A stretch of 64,000 nt of DNA. Source: Citrus sinensis (lineage: Eukaryota; Streptophyta; Magnoliopsida; Sapindales; Rutaceae). The notes below the pieces were generated by a model, which did not search any database, was not told the origin of the DNA, and was given only the letters and a program-made list of their open reading frames with translations. Below are positions 28,047-39,099 of this stretch, in pieces. Made by a program: the position numbers and the translations under genes. Position 1 is the first letter of the stretch. Every line of letters begins with the position of its first letter. The DNA is taken from assembly GCF_022201045.2 (NCBI RefSeq), contig NC_068559.1:29519501-29583500 (forward strand). Direction: 5' to 3'.

Positions 28047-31000
28047 AGCTCGGTACTTTTATTCTGAAAGTCCCACATACCACTTGGTTTTTTATTTTTA
28101 TTTTTATTTTATATAACCACTTGGTTATTATTTGTATATTTATTATGTTGTAGTGTTTGTTCCATATAATACCAGTTGTGCTGAGATTTTCCATTAATAG
28201 ATGCACTTTTCACATGGCAAGATGTATGAGTTCACTTAGTTTGTCTTCATATTGAAGAGCACATGTTTGTAGTGAATGTCACAAGTATTATTGATGGATT
28301 AAGGATGGAATACTTTGTTTCAGGCTATACAGGTGTTTTATCAATTTGTTTTTTGATAAAAGGTGTTTTATCAACTTAAAACTGTTTTTGATGGATAAAA
28401 TTGAATATGGGAGCATGTCAATTTCTTAGCGAAGACTTGCTGCAATCTGAGATTAACGGATGACTGAAGTTTGTGATATTTTGTCTAAGTCTGTAGCTTG
28501 TGTCATGATAGTTGATAACGGATGAGCCGAAACTTCTTGAAGGAGTTAAGTGACATATGTGCAATTTCCTTTTTGACTACTGGCAGGTTGGATAATGTAA
28601 ATAGGGAAGAACTTTTCTCAAGAACTCAAGTTCCCAATGGAACTGCTTATTCTCATGAATTGACCTGTCTTATACACCAAAGCTTTGAAATCATCTGCCA
28701 CCTGGCTTGTTGAGTCTTTGTAGAACCCTTTAGACGTTTCTGGCTGCTTGTATGTATTCAAATTCATTTCACAGATAAATTGTTGCCCTTTATAATATAT
28801 ATGTGAACCGTCATTGTTAAAATTTTTCAGAAATTGAAAAATTAATGACCAACAAAAACTGGTTTTCCTTTTCAGGTTTGGTGGAGTCTAATTTTCTATA
28901 CAAATCAAGTTGTTCATCTTCTCTTTCAGTTTCTCTCTCCATGTAAAGAGGATGATAATGCTTCCACCACTGGCTTCTAATACTCTCTTACAAGCCCTGC
29001 TTGCTACATACAGGCAAGCAAAATCAGTTTATTGTGCCACAGTTAAGGATGTAATCAACGTTTACAGAGAATTTTTTTTCTTTTTTCCTTTTTTTTTTTT
29101 TTTTCCTTTTTTTTTTTTCCAGTTTTGTTGTATGCGTCATATTATAGAAATGAGGAACTAAAATTCCTTGATTGACATTCTGTAATTCTGATTCTGTTAT
29201 TTTGTGCATTGAGTGTATAAAACTGAGTATCATTGTTAGCTCCTGGGTTTAGGCCCATTATTAGACACTGTAAATTGTCGTTTTGATTGATAAATGAAGC
29301 TCACAACTCCAAAAAAGCTGGGTAATTAAGGGCCTCAGGTGTTGATACATGTGCTTTGCTGCATGTAAGCATTTAATAAGACTTAAAAGGTGCATTAGAC
29401 GTTGATACTTAAGCGCAAAAGAGGAGCAAGGAGAAGGCTAATGTGGTTCCAGGTGTGGAGGCAGATCCTCGATTGAACAAGCAGAACCGATCACTCTGTT
29501 GTTCTACGACACTCTCAAACTTCCAAAGCTGCCTTCATTTTCGTGCACATCTATCCTTTTCAGCATTTCTGTTATGTTATCTTTTCTATATTTCTTTCTT
29601 GTTTTGTTGTGGTTTTTTTTGTTTCATGTTTAACTTACCGACTTGAATTTGCATGCAAATGACTAGATTAAAGTCACCTAGGTGTCATCGTTATTGTAAT
29701 AAAGGTAATCGAATTCTAAGTGCAGGTAAGGTTGGTGAGAATCCATCTGACAAAAGGAGCTTAGGTTAGGACCATATGTTTGCTTCTAGAGGTCAGTTCT
29801 ACTTCTCTCCAAATTTTGCACTTCTATAGAAGTAATTCTGCTTTTAGGACTTTCAACAGACTGGGGGTGGTTGATTATATGGCAAAGTCAATGTCGGTTG
29901 TAAGCAAGAGCAAAATCAACTCTTCGCTGTAGGCTAACTGCTGAAACCGGGAGACGAACAGACAGTCTGTCTTGTTAGTTTAAAATAGCAAATTAAAAGC
30001 AACTTAGCTACGGTGTTGGTAATTATCTCATCGGTCCCTGCTTTCTTAAATAATTAAAGAATGAAGGGGTATGTTTGTTTGGGATTGCATTAGCTTCTTA
30101 AGGAATCAATTATTACATGGATTCCCAGATAATCATCTTTGTAGATAATTTAGTAAGGCGTTTGGTAAATTAAAATTATTAGACAATGACTCTCCGAATA
30201 ATCTGATGTAACACATTTGCCAATTAATGATAAAAGGGGGGGTGGGGACATGTGTAATGACTAACGCGGACACACATTATATATATATTTTGTCATGTTT
30301 TAATACTTCAATGGATCATTTGACTGATTTTATCGGTATGTTAAACAATCCTCCCGATGATGTCTCGAACATGCCATTATTGGTGGAACCGATGGTAACT
30401 CTTTGCCAGTGACGGTGGCTCTTCACTGGAAAACTGACTTCCGTTTTGGTTGTTACTTTTTCTCATTTATTTAAATTTTAATAAATATTTGGTTATTTGG
30501 TAATTAGTAGTTACTTAATTGTGAGTATATAATTATTTTGAGTTTAGCATTTATGAAGAGTAAATCTGTCATTTGAACCACCAATAATCATAATCATACT
30601 GTCATATAATCTAATTTTCAAAGCTACCTTTCTATGATTAGTAAAAAATTTGATTCTTTGAGAAACAAATCAACTTACCAAACATAATTGTTGCATTAGA
30701 TTGTGAAACATAATTGTGATTATTTGACAAACTAAAGCGATACCTAAGTGCTCTTAATTTAGTCCTTGTATATGGCTTCAAAGCTCTGAGTGATGCTAAC
30801 TGCTAGGCAATTGTCTCTGCCATGTTTAGGCTGGATCCATCAATATTCTCCATCAGATTAATTAAATTATATATTTTAATTAATTAATATATATATATAT
30901 TTCATTAATTTATGCGTCGTATTCTCAACAACGCAACACAATACACCATATCAAGTTTTATATATCATAATAATTGAACAGAACAGATTTAGAGAAGTAA

Positions 31001-31286
31001 CCACAACACAAAATTTAATGAAAAACATTATTATTGATCAACAGTCGGGTAGCATAAATACATACATAACCACACCAATAATTGTACCTACATACCTACT
31101 TACAATGAGAAAGAGAGAGTCAATATCTCAGCGGAAATTAATTGACCAACGACAACTACTTGATTTCATATGCTCATAGCGAGGAGAAACCAATTATATA
31201 TCTTTACGTCGCTGACAAAGGGAACAAAAATCTGTGCACGCACTGGAAAATTCATGAAGATGAAGATTTCGTAGAGAAATAATTAA
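28047..31286. other. Intergenic, no gene supported
   Basis: The first few hundred bases should be CNX2 3' UTR. The rest is AT-rich with a pyrimidine-rich T/C tract at 29070-29121. Short open frames here show no family signature. The 30066-30760 part has the look of mobile DNA, but I could not define its ends. Confidence 0.45.
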
Positions 31287-31673
31287 TTAAGAAGAAGAGT
31301 CGAATCCTGTGCGTCCATCAAGGAAACGACTCAAAATATCACCGTCGTACCATGTCGCATTCTCAAGCCACTCATCATCTTGCAACTGCATGCTCTTCTT
31401 TGCCGCCAAATTTTTACTTGCGCTCTTCTTATTGTTGGCTTTTCTTTCACTTTCATGAGGTTGAGGTTGAGATTTTCCGGCGAGTTTTTGCACAACCTCT
31501 CGAAAATTTGCAGCGTCGGTCGTGATGATATGTTGTGCAAATATGTGAATGACGCGGATCTTGGGTTTGATCAATTTCGATATTACGTGTGAATTGCTGT
31601 GCGTGCGCATGCACATGGCCAGTTTCTGCGAAGGAGTACTTGAACTAACTTGCGGCGCAATCATTTCTTTCAT
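31287..31673 (-). CDS. VQ motif-containing protein (128 aa)
   Basis: This is an intronless frame. The VQ signature FREVVQKLAG at residues 57-66 matches the plant consensus FxxxVQxLTG, with Ala for Thr. The segment before it (KIRVIHIFAQHIITTDAANF) is the usual extended helix of the VQ24/VQ17/VQ25 kind. VQ proteins are small nuclear or plastid cofactors that bind WRKY transcription factors and are often targets of MAP kinases. The Ser/Lys-rich stretch at 67-92 and the acidic end with WLENATWYDGDILSRFLDG are also seen in this subgroup. A TATA-like TATTTAA lies about 60 bp upstream of the ATG. The gene looks complete. Which WRKY it binds cannot be read from the sequence. Confidence 0.88.
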   Translation of the reverse strand: MKEMIAPQVSSSTPSQKLAMCMRTHSNSHVISKLIKPKIRVIHIFAQHIITTDAANFREVVQKLAGKSQPQPHESERKANNKKSASKNLAAKKSMQLQDDEWLENATWYDGDILSRFLDGRTGFDSSS

Positions 31674-31733
31674 GGATGGATGTTCAGTTTTGAGTTAATT
31701 TTATGTTCTTGCAGGAGAGTCTTGGATCGATCC

Positions 31734-31740
31734 TTAAATA
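31734..31740 (-). promoter_or_regulatory. Probable TATA box of the VQ gene
   Basis: On the minus strand this reads TATTTAA, about 60 bp upstream of the ATG at 31673. It is followed by GC-poor leader sequence. Confidence 0.4.
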
Positions 31741-33431
31741 GGAAACACATTATATTATATTGTGTATCAGGTGGATCGGAGAAAATAGTGATCGTCCCAA
31801 AAAAAAAATAAAAAAAAAAATTAGAAATTTAATTAATATTTATAAGCAACTGTCCTTTGGTTGCTAATTAAAAAAATTGGAAGATATCGATAACGCTTAC
31901 CCTCTCACAAAGGTCAATCTAAGAACCTACAGGCCCAAGGATATTATAAGAATTAGATTATTACTATTTATTAGTCTTTGCTTGTCATGATAACCTAAGA
32001 TAATATATTCGTTTTAATTCTATTACCATTCTGGTCGTTATTATCATTTCTACATAAGTAATAGTGCATTCTGGTCGGAAATACGAAATTAATAAGCAAA
32101 TATGAAATTACTTTCCCTTTTCACTTTTTTTTTTTTTTTTAAAGTTTTGACAGAAGGAAAATAACAATCTTTCAAAGCACTAAGCTTTTGGGTGTTTACG
32201 ATTATTTCATCCAACCTTTTTTTTCCCTCCTTTGAAAACTATAATTATTACTATTATTATCTATGACTGTAATGGATTAAAAAAAGGGGGAAACTCATTA
32301 AACTTAAAAATAATAATTAATGTGCATAAGAGATGACCGTGAGATGAGTAGATCGGAGTGACATCATGAATCATGAAGGTGGCAGAGAATCAGGGTGGTA
32401 ATTAATTTACTAATAGTCTAATATGACAAACACACGAGACTTGAGCCGTTCAACGTGGCAAGATTCATCTGAGATGACTAAGTCAATGACACACGTGGCC
32501 GAATGATCATTGATTGTTGTGCGGTTTGATTAGTGGTATTATGTGCAAAGAAAATAACAGAACATCATTATAAAATAAGATATTTTACGATACAAAAATA
32601 TTTTATGACAAATTATTTATGATTTTGTTGTAATTTTTGTACTATTTTTTTTTATACAATTTTTTTAGTTAATGTGAGTAACACGTGGAGTTCGTTGGGC
32701 TAACTTGGGTTGGGCTTTTGAACATGATCTGGTTATCAATGATACTTTCAACAAAAGACTAATAAAATAAAATAACCATAAAAAAGTAAAAAAAAAAAAA
32801 AAAAACTATATAATTTTGGTTGTTATTTTTTCTTTCTTGTTTCTTTTAACAATCAAAACTATGGTGTTTTAGTGATTTTTTATTCATTATTTTTTCATCA
32901 TTTTGTACCAATATGGTTGTTCATATCTAGCACGCAGACATTTGTCTAATCTAGGTTCGTTCACATTTTAAATTATAAAAATTTCAATGTATATGCTTAG
33001 TGTTTGGGGGTAATTCTGGATTTTATTGCTTGGACCAATAATAGGACAATACATGGCAAGAAAAAATTGTATATACGTATATCACAGTATTTAAAAACTT
33101 CAATGTATATGCTTAGTGTTTGGTCGATGCTAACGCTGATTAATTGGGTTTATTTAATCTGCCAATCACAAAAGTCGATGAATTTGAATCTACCTATTGG
33201 CTTAATTAATTTCCATACCACAAAGAAGCTATATATATTATAAATGAAATGATTTGTAAGCTCCAAAGCCTACAAGGGTGTTCATACTAAATGAAATACA
33301 ATCTCATTCTGGACTCAAATTAATAGATATCATGATCCAAGAACGTGCAAACTAAATAAAAGAATTCCTTAATCTATATATTTATGTATAAAGTAATGCA
33401 GCGGGAAGCTAGAAACAAGACTAATTTAAGA
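31741..33431. other. Upstream DNA of the VQ gene
   Basis: No reading frame of note. Possible bZIP sites lie at about 32470-32500 (tgactaagtca, and cacacgtggcc with a G-box core) and near 32681 (acacgtgg). These sit 0.8-1 kb upstream of the VQ gene, so function is uncertain. The remainder is AT-rich, including an A run at 32788-32804. Confidence 0.4.
32983..33123. repeat. Pair of identical 25-bp direct repeats
   Basis: The same 25 bases, beginning ttcaatgtatatgcttag, occur at 32983-33007 and 33099-33123, 116 bp apart. This suggests a local duplication or the trace of an inserted element. Confidence 0.75.
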
Positions 33432-33776
33432 TTAACGACGATGATGAATTGGGGATGAGGCTGAGACTGCAGGAAGTTGGGTAATAATTGAATCATCAAT
33501 ATCTCCGGTAGGTGCAGGTGTAGGTGATTGCTGCATATCCTTTGGAGAAGGAGATGGCTCTCCACCTGAAGGCATGTCTTGTAGTACAGCAAGCATCCGC
33601 CGAATGCTTACCGACCGAGCTGGTTTGAAGCTGCTGCTACTGCTCCTGATCATCTTTTTGTTTTTTGAGAAGATGCTTGATGATTTCGATAGTATCAGAT
33701 ACACCAAAGCTTGCACCACCCCAAACAAGGCCACCTTCATCAACATATCATGATTCAACCACTCTTCAATCATCAT
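33432..33776 (-). CDS. Small plant protein of unknown function (114 aa)
   Basis: This is an intronless frame. The N-terminus MMIEEWLNHDMLMKVALFGV leads into a single hydrophobic segment at about residues 11-30 (LMKVALFGVVQALVYLILS). A Ser-rich basic stretch follows (SKNKKMIRSSSSSFKPARSVSIRRML), then a Pro/Ser-rich tail ending in HHRR. I have a general sense that such short membrane-anchored, SIRRML-containing proteins recur in dicots, but I know no function. The orderly layout (anchor, basic linker, proline tail) supports a real gene. W-box-like sites lie upstream. Confidence 0.62.
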   Translation of the reverse strand: MMIEEWLNHDMLMKVALFGVVQALVYLILSKSSSIFSKNKKMIRSSSSSFKPARSVSIRRMLAVLQDMPSGGEPSPSPKDMQQSPTPAPTGDIDDSIITQLPAVSASSPIHHRR

Positions 33777-33937
33777 CTTCTTGTGTATACACGCACCTCT
33801 TTATTAATTCTCAAGCATAAGACGATCAATCGACCAAAGGTTAATAATAATTGATCAGTTACGTACGTTGTAGCTAGACTCAAAGACGTTAGTTTATTTC
33901 TCAATAATAAGATTATGCAATGCAAGCGTCCCTTACA

Positions 33938-33981
33938 CACACACACACACACGTATATATATATACGCACACACACACAGA
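33938..33981. repeat. AC/TA microsatellite
   Basis: An (AC)n run, a short TATA run and a second AC run lie upstream of the 114-residue gene. Short apparent frames across it are repeat-derived. Confidence 0.85.
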
Positions 33982-34108
33982 CTTCTTTAACTTACGAAGC
34001 CTACCTTTTTGACGTTGGCTCAAGCTCAGAAAGGTCCACCACGAGAGGAGGCATGGAAATTTCCGCGTTACATATGTATACATATGAACCCCTTTTGAGA
34101 GTCTTGCA

Positions 34109-34265
34109 ACGACTTTAGGACTTTGACTTTGCGGCTTCTTTGACTGTCTAAACTCCAAATAGATTTAGCTATATTAATTACCAGGACACTAGGACAAAGG
34201 CCAGGTGTATTAGTTGTATATTACTGTATAGGAACTAAGTTCGTGTTGACTCGGTCAACTTTGAC
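34109..34265. promoter_or_regulatory. Cluster of W-box-type TTGAC cores
   Basis: The core TTGAC, or its reverse GTCAA, occurs at least four to five times in about 150 bp: two in the part reading actttgactttgcgg..tttgactg, and three in ttgactcggtcaactttgac. It lies 0.35-0.5 kb upstream of the ATG at 33776. WRKY factors bind TTGAC(C/T); binding here is not shown. Confidence 0.35.
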
Positions 34266-35258
34266 TTCATGCGGACGATTGGTTTAATTCTAAAAGAGGA
34301 GAGCTCGATCGAGAAAGAGAAATGATGATTTAATTGGTTCATATATTTTATTATATTACATTACTTGTCCATTTGTTCAGTTGCGTACGGTGATTGATTA
34401 TACTCGTGCTTAATTATATTGAACGATAAAAAGTCACGTGTATCATTGATTGATTAATGGGTCCTGCGTCTGAATCGGATTACGATTTCTTTAAGAAGAA
34501 GAGGAGACGTAGAGCAAATTGTTCTGGTCTTCTTCCCTCCAGGCGTCGGACTCCGATCAGATGACGACGACAATGATAAAAGATTACTTGCACAGAACAA
34601 ATTTCTGATTTGATGATATCTCTATCCATTTCGATTCGATAGTTGCTTGCTTCTAAGGCTATTTTTAATTAATTAATTTATTTATTATGTGGCACCGCGT
34701 CGTTTTAGTTTGTCATCTTATTCCCAAGGCCGTCCTTATCACTTTCCTTCGGTGAATGTGCCAAGTGGGCGGGCCACTTGTCATCTTGGAATATGATGCA
34801 TGGAGACCACAAGATTGGAAATCAAACAGCAACCAGTGGAATGGAATGGAAATGCAATGAATAATTAGATGGAACAATTGAACAAGATGATTACGTCTTT
34901 AAGTCTAATTATACAATCCAAATCCAAGATTGAACAAGCTTTGTTCACACTAAATGCTAAAAAAAGCAACACAAAATCTCTATCATCAGCTGGCTTAATT
35001 ATAATAATTATTATTGCTGTACGTAGAAGTTAGAAGCCAGCTGGACCTTCCGCTGCAGATTTATACTTGATCAGAATTCAGAAGGATAATATAAATGGCG
35101 GCAATCTTACGTTTCTCTAACAAGACCCGCAATCAAGTTCTAACCAGATTATAAGCAGAGGCCTCTAAATCGAAACTGAAAGGTCAAAGAGTAAAACATC
35201 TCTCAACAACGAAACCGGAAAAGTGAAAATACCTAGCAAGCCATTTCATTTCATTCAT
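34266..35258. other. Intergenic, no gene seen
   Basis: AT-rich sequence between the 114-residue gene's promoter and the 3' end of the RING gene. The last 200 bp or so are presumably 3' UTR of the RING gene. Confidence 0.4.
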
Positions 35259-35813
35259 TTACTGAAAATAGCTAGACGAACAAGCCCAGCTCACCACGTT
35301 GGATGGATTAATCATTGGTAATTGGAACCTGCAGAGAGGACAGGAAGATTGGTGGGAAAGGCAAGGGAGGATGCATTCAGAATGGTAAAGATGGTTACAA
35401 GGGAGTTGTTTGGCTTCAGAATGAAGCGAGAACTCATCTTTGCAAATAGCACAAGACTCTTGTGATAAGGACTCTGAGATTTCTACACTGTTCATTCTCA
35501 TTCCCACTGACGATGAATTATCCAGACCACTAGCAACTGAATTGGATTGATCATTGCCTTCACAACCATAATCAAACTGCAGGGAGTTGAAGTCAATGTC
35601 AGTGGTTAATTGTTGCTGCAGTGTTAATTGATTTGGTGAATCGGGGTTAATGGATTCCATATGTTCAAGAAAGTGGGTTTGCCATTGAGGGCATAGAACT
35701 TCTTGTAAAGGTAGGGTGGTGACGGTGGTGGAGAAGACGAGGCTAACGCTCATGTCACATTTATGGCACCAGTACGTCAATCTTGCTGCTGCTGGACATT
35801 TTGGTTTGGCCAA
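35259..35813 (-). CDS. RING-H2 zinc-finger protein, probable E3 ubiquitin ligase (184 aa)
   Basis: This is an intronless frame. The C-terminal RING-H2 finger has all eight ligands: Cys121, Cys124, Cys139, His141, His144, Cys147, Cys158 and Cys161 (CAIC..PCNHLYHSEC..CPLCRF). RING-H2 fingers recruit an E2 enzyme and direct ubiquitin transfer. At the N-terminus, RLTYWCHKCDMSVSL looks like the first half of the zinc ribbon found in plant RING proteins of the RZF/BCA2 kind. The second CxxC is incomplete here (CPQW at 41-44), so that ribbon may not form. The middle is Gln/Asn/Ser-rich and probably disordered. The substrate is unknown. It is short but looks complete. Confidence 0.87.
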   Translation of the reverse strand: MAKPKCPAAARLTYWCHKCDMSVSLVFSTTVTTLPLQEVLCPQWQTHFLEHMESINPDSPNQLTLQQQLTTDIDFNSLQFDYGCEGNDQSNSVASGLDNSSSVGMRMNSVEISESLSQESCAICKDEFSLHSEAKQLPCNHLYHSECILPCLSHQSSCPLCRFQLPMINPSNVVSWACSSSYFQ

Positions 35814-36079
35814 TCTTATTATTTGTTCGTTTGTTTCTGCGTTTTCATTTTTGGTTGAATATTAAAGAAAGAATGGCCGTGTATGAGTATGAGCGATACT
35901 CATTTGTGTCATTGTGTGTGGGGCTGCCTTGCCTTTTCCTTCTAGACATTAGCATTTGCTACCTTTCGGTTGGTGGTACTGCCAGTGCCGGTGTTCTGTC
36001 CTATTCATGGTCAGTTTTCGTGGTTAACAAACTATTAATAATAGATAGATTTTTATGGCGGATTACTTAACACAAAAGT

Positions 36080-36161
36080 GACGCTTTGGCCGAGTGGTTA
36101 AGGCGTGTGCCTGCTAAGTACATGGGGTTTCCCCGCGAGAGTTCGAATCTCTCAGGCGTCG
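36080..36161 (+). tRNA. tRNA-Ser(GCU)
   Basis: This 82-nt class II tRNA has a 7-bp acceptor stem (GACGCTT with AGGCGTC, one G-T pair) and discriminator G at 36161. It has the A box TGGCCGAGTGG, the anticodon loop CTGCTAA with anticodon GCT at 36113-36115, a long variable arm (ATGGGG..CCCCG) and the B box GTTCGAATC. There is no intron. It reads AGU/AGC serine codons. A T run follows. Confidence 0.96.
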
Positions 36162-36170
36162 CTGGTAACC

Positions 36171-36185
36171 TTTTTTTTTTTTTTT
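36171..36185 (+). terminator. RNA polymerase III terminator of tRNA-Ser
   Basis: A run of fifteen T starts nine bases after the tRNA end, well above the four or more needed for pol III termination. Confidence 0.85.
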
Positions 36186-38208
36186 GTATTTATTTACTTA
36201 TCTATAATGGTCACTTTTCTTCAATCTAGGCTAGGGTTTCCTCCCTTCCGCTGTTGTCTGGCTGCCCAGTTCGAAATGCCAAAGTTTCAGGTTAGAATCT
36301 GTTACAGACAACAGAAAATTCTATTATCATTTCGTGGGTTTTCCTTGATTTCAATTCTTGCGCACTTTGCTGAAACTCTCTCCAACTATGTTGTCATGTT
36401 TTCTGTAATTTCCCATTTGACTCTTTATAATTGCTTGGAAATTCATTGCCAATTATCCTTATAAACCCATCGTTGTTTATTATTATTATTGTTATTTAAT
36501 AGTTTGTGAACTAGAGATAACATAGCTTCCTTTATAATTCAGTGTAATTATTGAGCACAGTTTTTTGCATTGCATTGAACAACTTGCCAAACAATGATCA
36601 TGTTCTGTCCATGCTGAAAAGGTCATGTCTTGATGCAAACAAGTACCTTGCTCATATTAATGCGCATTTTTACTTGAGTGTTTGATCTGCACATATTTTA
36701 AATTCGTACCGTATGAGCTGGTTTTGATCTCAATATTGATGTCATTGGAGAACACTTTTCTTGGTGTTAATAATGTGAAACAATCTCCTCCACACCTAGA
36801 AGAACAGCCTTTACGTCAGTGCCCGTAATATATAAGTAGATATCAGGAAAAGGTTGTGCCATGATAGTTAAATTAAGTGGACTACTGTATATTACATGCT
36901 AGAAATTGTTGTTCATTATTTGAATGGATTTCTGTCCATACGGGAATGGATACAAGCTTTTAAGTACACTCTGTCGGAACAGAATATGAGTGGTAAAAAA
37001 TGAATGTCGTGAAAGTTTATGAAGGTTTTCATTTTCCAATGAGGTAACATTTATGTTCTGTGAAATAGGATATCCATCCTCTAATTTATAATTGACGGCA
37101 AGAAGGTTCTTAGTTGTGTATTCAATCTTTTGAGAGGCTCATGGAGCTTTCTGACTACTAAAAGACAAGGAGTTCGCAGTTAAGAGTAATAGCTTGATTC
37201 TGTTATGTTCTGCAATATTTGATTTGAGTAAAAGATCAAGTATATTGAGGTTTGTCATACAAAACTTTTTGGCATTGATGCTTTGCAATGTGTTAGTGGA
37301 ATTGTTGTATTTTATACAATTTGACTTGCACATGCAAGCCAAACTCTGCCTTGCCTACTCCTCTGGTACTTTTGTTGTCTCTATTCACCAACGACTTATG
37401 TCTCCTATGACTAAGAGTAGAAATTTCTAAAGCGCCAGATATCGGACAGGGAGGATATGCTATCTCTATCTAGAAGAACCAAGATGTGATCTAATTGGTA
37501 AGATAAATGTCCAGCATTGGGGTTCATGCTCACTGATATACCTAGAGGCTTCAAGAATGGCACGTGATAATTAACCATACCAGTCTCCAGAATTGATTCT
37601 CAAGTGCATTTAGATCGGGTTGCCTAGCATTACCACCCTACCAAACTTTACTGAAACCAAAGACCATAAGAACTTCCAACTTTACTTTGTCTTCAAGATC
37701 AGCTGCAGGCGTCTGACAGGACAGGACACAGAAGTGGAAGTTTTCTAGTTATAAAGCTTTGTTCTTTTTATTAAATACCCATTATTGTTATTTAAAATTA
37801 TACCCTTCGTATGGAATTCAGGCTATTTGGAAATTAATGTTGAAGACAGTGCTTGTGTGATTGACACTCCATTTGAATTCTCAAAATCCCCTGTTGCTTT
37901 AGCCTGTCATATTATACTTTTCTTTTCGTTAACCTTTGTAATGGTTTGTACTACAAGCTAATGCAAGTGGTGAAAATGAGTTGAATTGAATGGAAATTAT
38001 CTTGTAAGCATGAAATAGAGAGATAGGGAAAGGATTATTATTTATATTTACTAATTATTATTTACTCAGGGAAAAAAAAAACTGGAATTGAGTTGAAGAA
38101 ATAGAAATACAATTGGGTAGCAGACTAGCAGTTATTGAATAGTATAAGTAGTACTGCTCCCACTCTACTACTGAAATCTAAGAAGTAGATAAAATGAAAG
38201 GAAATTAT
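36186..38208. other. Two-kilobase stretch without a supported gene
   Basis: Just after the tRNA terminator is ctagggtttcctcccttccg (36229-36248), which carries a telo-box-type aaaccctag motif typical of leaders of plant translation-related genes. It is followed by an ATG at 36276 and a possible donor (cag|gttaga). I could not find further exons that make a convincing protein. A gctatttgg-starting stretch after a ttcag near 37825 could be a last exon of something, but that is speculation. Confidence 0.3.
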
Positions 38209-38637
38209 CTAAGAAGAGGGGTGAGAAAGCTTAGAAGCCTCAAGATCAGCGGCTTTCTTGAGAAAATTCTGGTCATCATCCTCAAGAGCCATCTGGATGG
38301 GGCAAGAACCCAAACCATCAGCAATAGCGAGCATGATTTTCTTCATCTCAGCACTGAATTCGTGAAGATCGATACTCCCACTGCTGTCCAAATCAAATTT
38401 CTCAAAAATGGAATCGTAGAGTTTTGTAAGCTGCTCAGGAGGGGTGGCTACATCAACACCGAAGTGGGTCTCGATGAGACGCATTGACTCAAAGGCCTTG
38501 CGCAGCTCTGACCGAGACAGAACCCCGTCATTGTTCAGGTCCAAAGCTGCAAATATCTCTTCAACACTCTTCTTGAACTGCTCCTCCTCATTCACAAAGT
38601 CCCTCACCGTTGATCCGTCAATTATAACAACCCCCAT
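38209..38637 (-). CDS. EF-hand calcium-binding protein (142 aa)
   Basis: This is an intronless frame with two canonical EF-hand loops. Loop 1 is residues 33-44 (DLNNDGVLSRSE) and loop 2 is residues 82-93 (DLDSSGSIDLHE), each with Asp at 1, Asp/Asn or Ser at 3 and 5, Gly at 6, a hydrophobic residue at 8 and Glu at 12. This is a two-EF-hand plant calcium sensor. It has no signal peptide or membrane segment, although MGVVI could be tested for N-myristoylation: Gly2 is present, but residue 6 is Ile rather than Ser. The C-terminus is Asp/Lys/Ser-rich. The partner is unknown and the gene looks complete. Confidence 0.88.
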   Translation of the reverse strand: MGVVIIDGSTVRDFVNEEEQFKKSVEEIFAALDLNNDGVLSRSELRKAFESMRLIETHFGVDVATPPEQLTKLYDSIFEKFDLDSSGSIDLHEFSAEMKKIMLAIADGLGSCPIQMALEDDDQNFLKKAADLEASKLSHPSS

Positions 38638-39099
38638 CTTCTTTTTTTTTTTTTTTCTGTAAATCTCAAAACTTTCTTCCTTATCTCTCCCTCTCCTCCC
38701 TCTGTTTGGTTACCTTGTCTGTGACAGAGATGACCGCAAAGATAAAATAAAAATAGAGAAAAAAAGATATTATTGATTTGATGATGACACTTGGCGATAC
38801 AGCCGTTTGCTTTGCCTTAAGTAAGGATGAGTTGACGCGTTGATATGAGGCTATCCGTTTAATTGGCCCAACTGTCAGTTTCTCTCTCTCTCTCTCTCAT
38901 TTTTTTAATTTTGTTTTCTTTTGTTCTGTGGTGAGTACTGAGTCGGTCAGTCATGTGCTCGCTAGTACTTGCTAATGCAAAAACAAAAATAAATTTAGGA
39001 GAGCTACAAATTAATTAATGAAATGAAATAAACAACGGATGCAACTATTTTTTTTTTTCCATTTCTCCTCATTCTCATTTAGTACAAGGAGAAGACACG

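Noticed and set aside
30066..30760. Possible MITE with ends like ggggtatgtttgtttggg and gtttgtcaaataatc
   Set aside because: The ends match only loosely and I found no target duplication.
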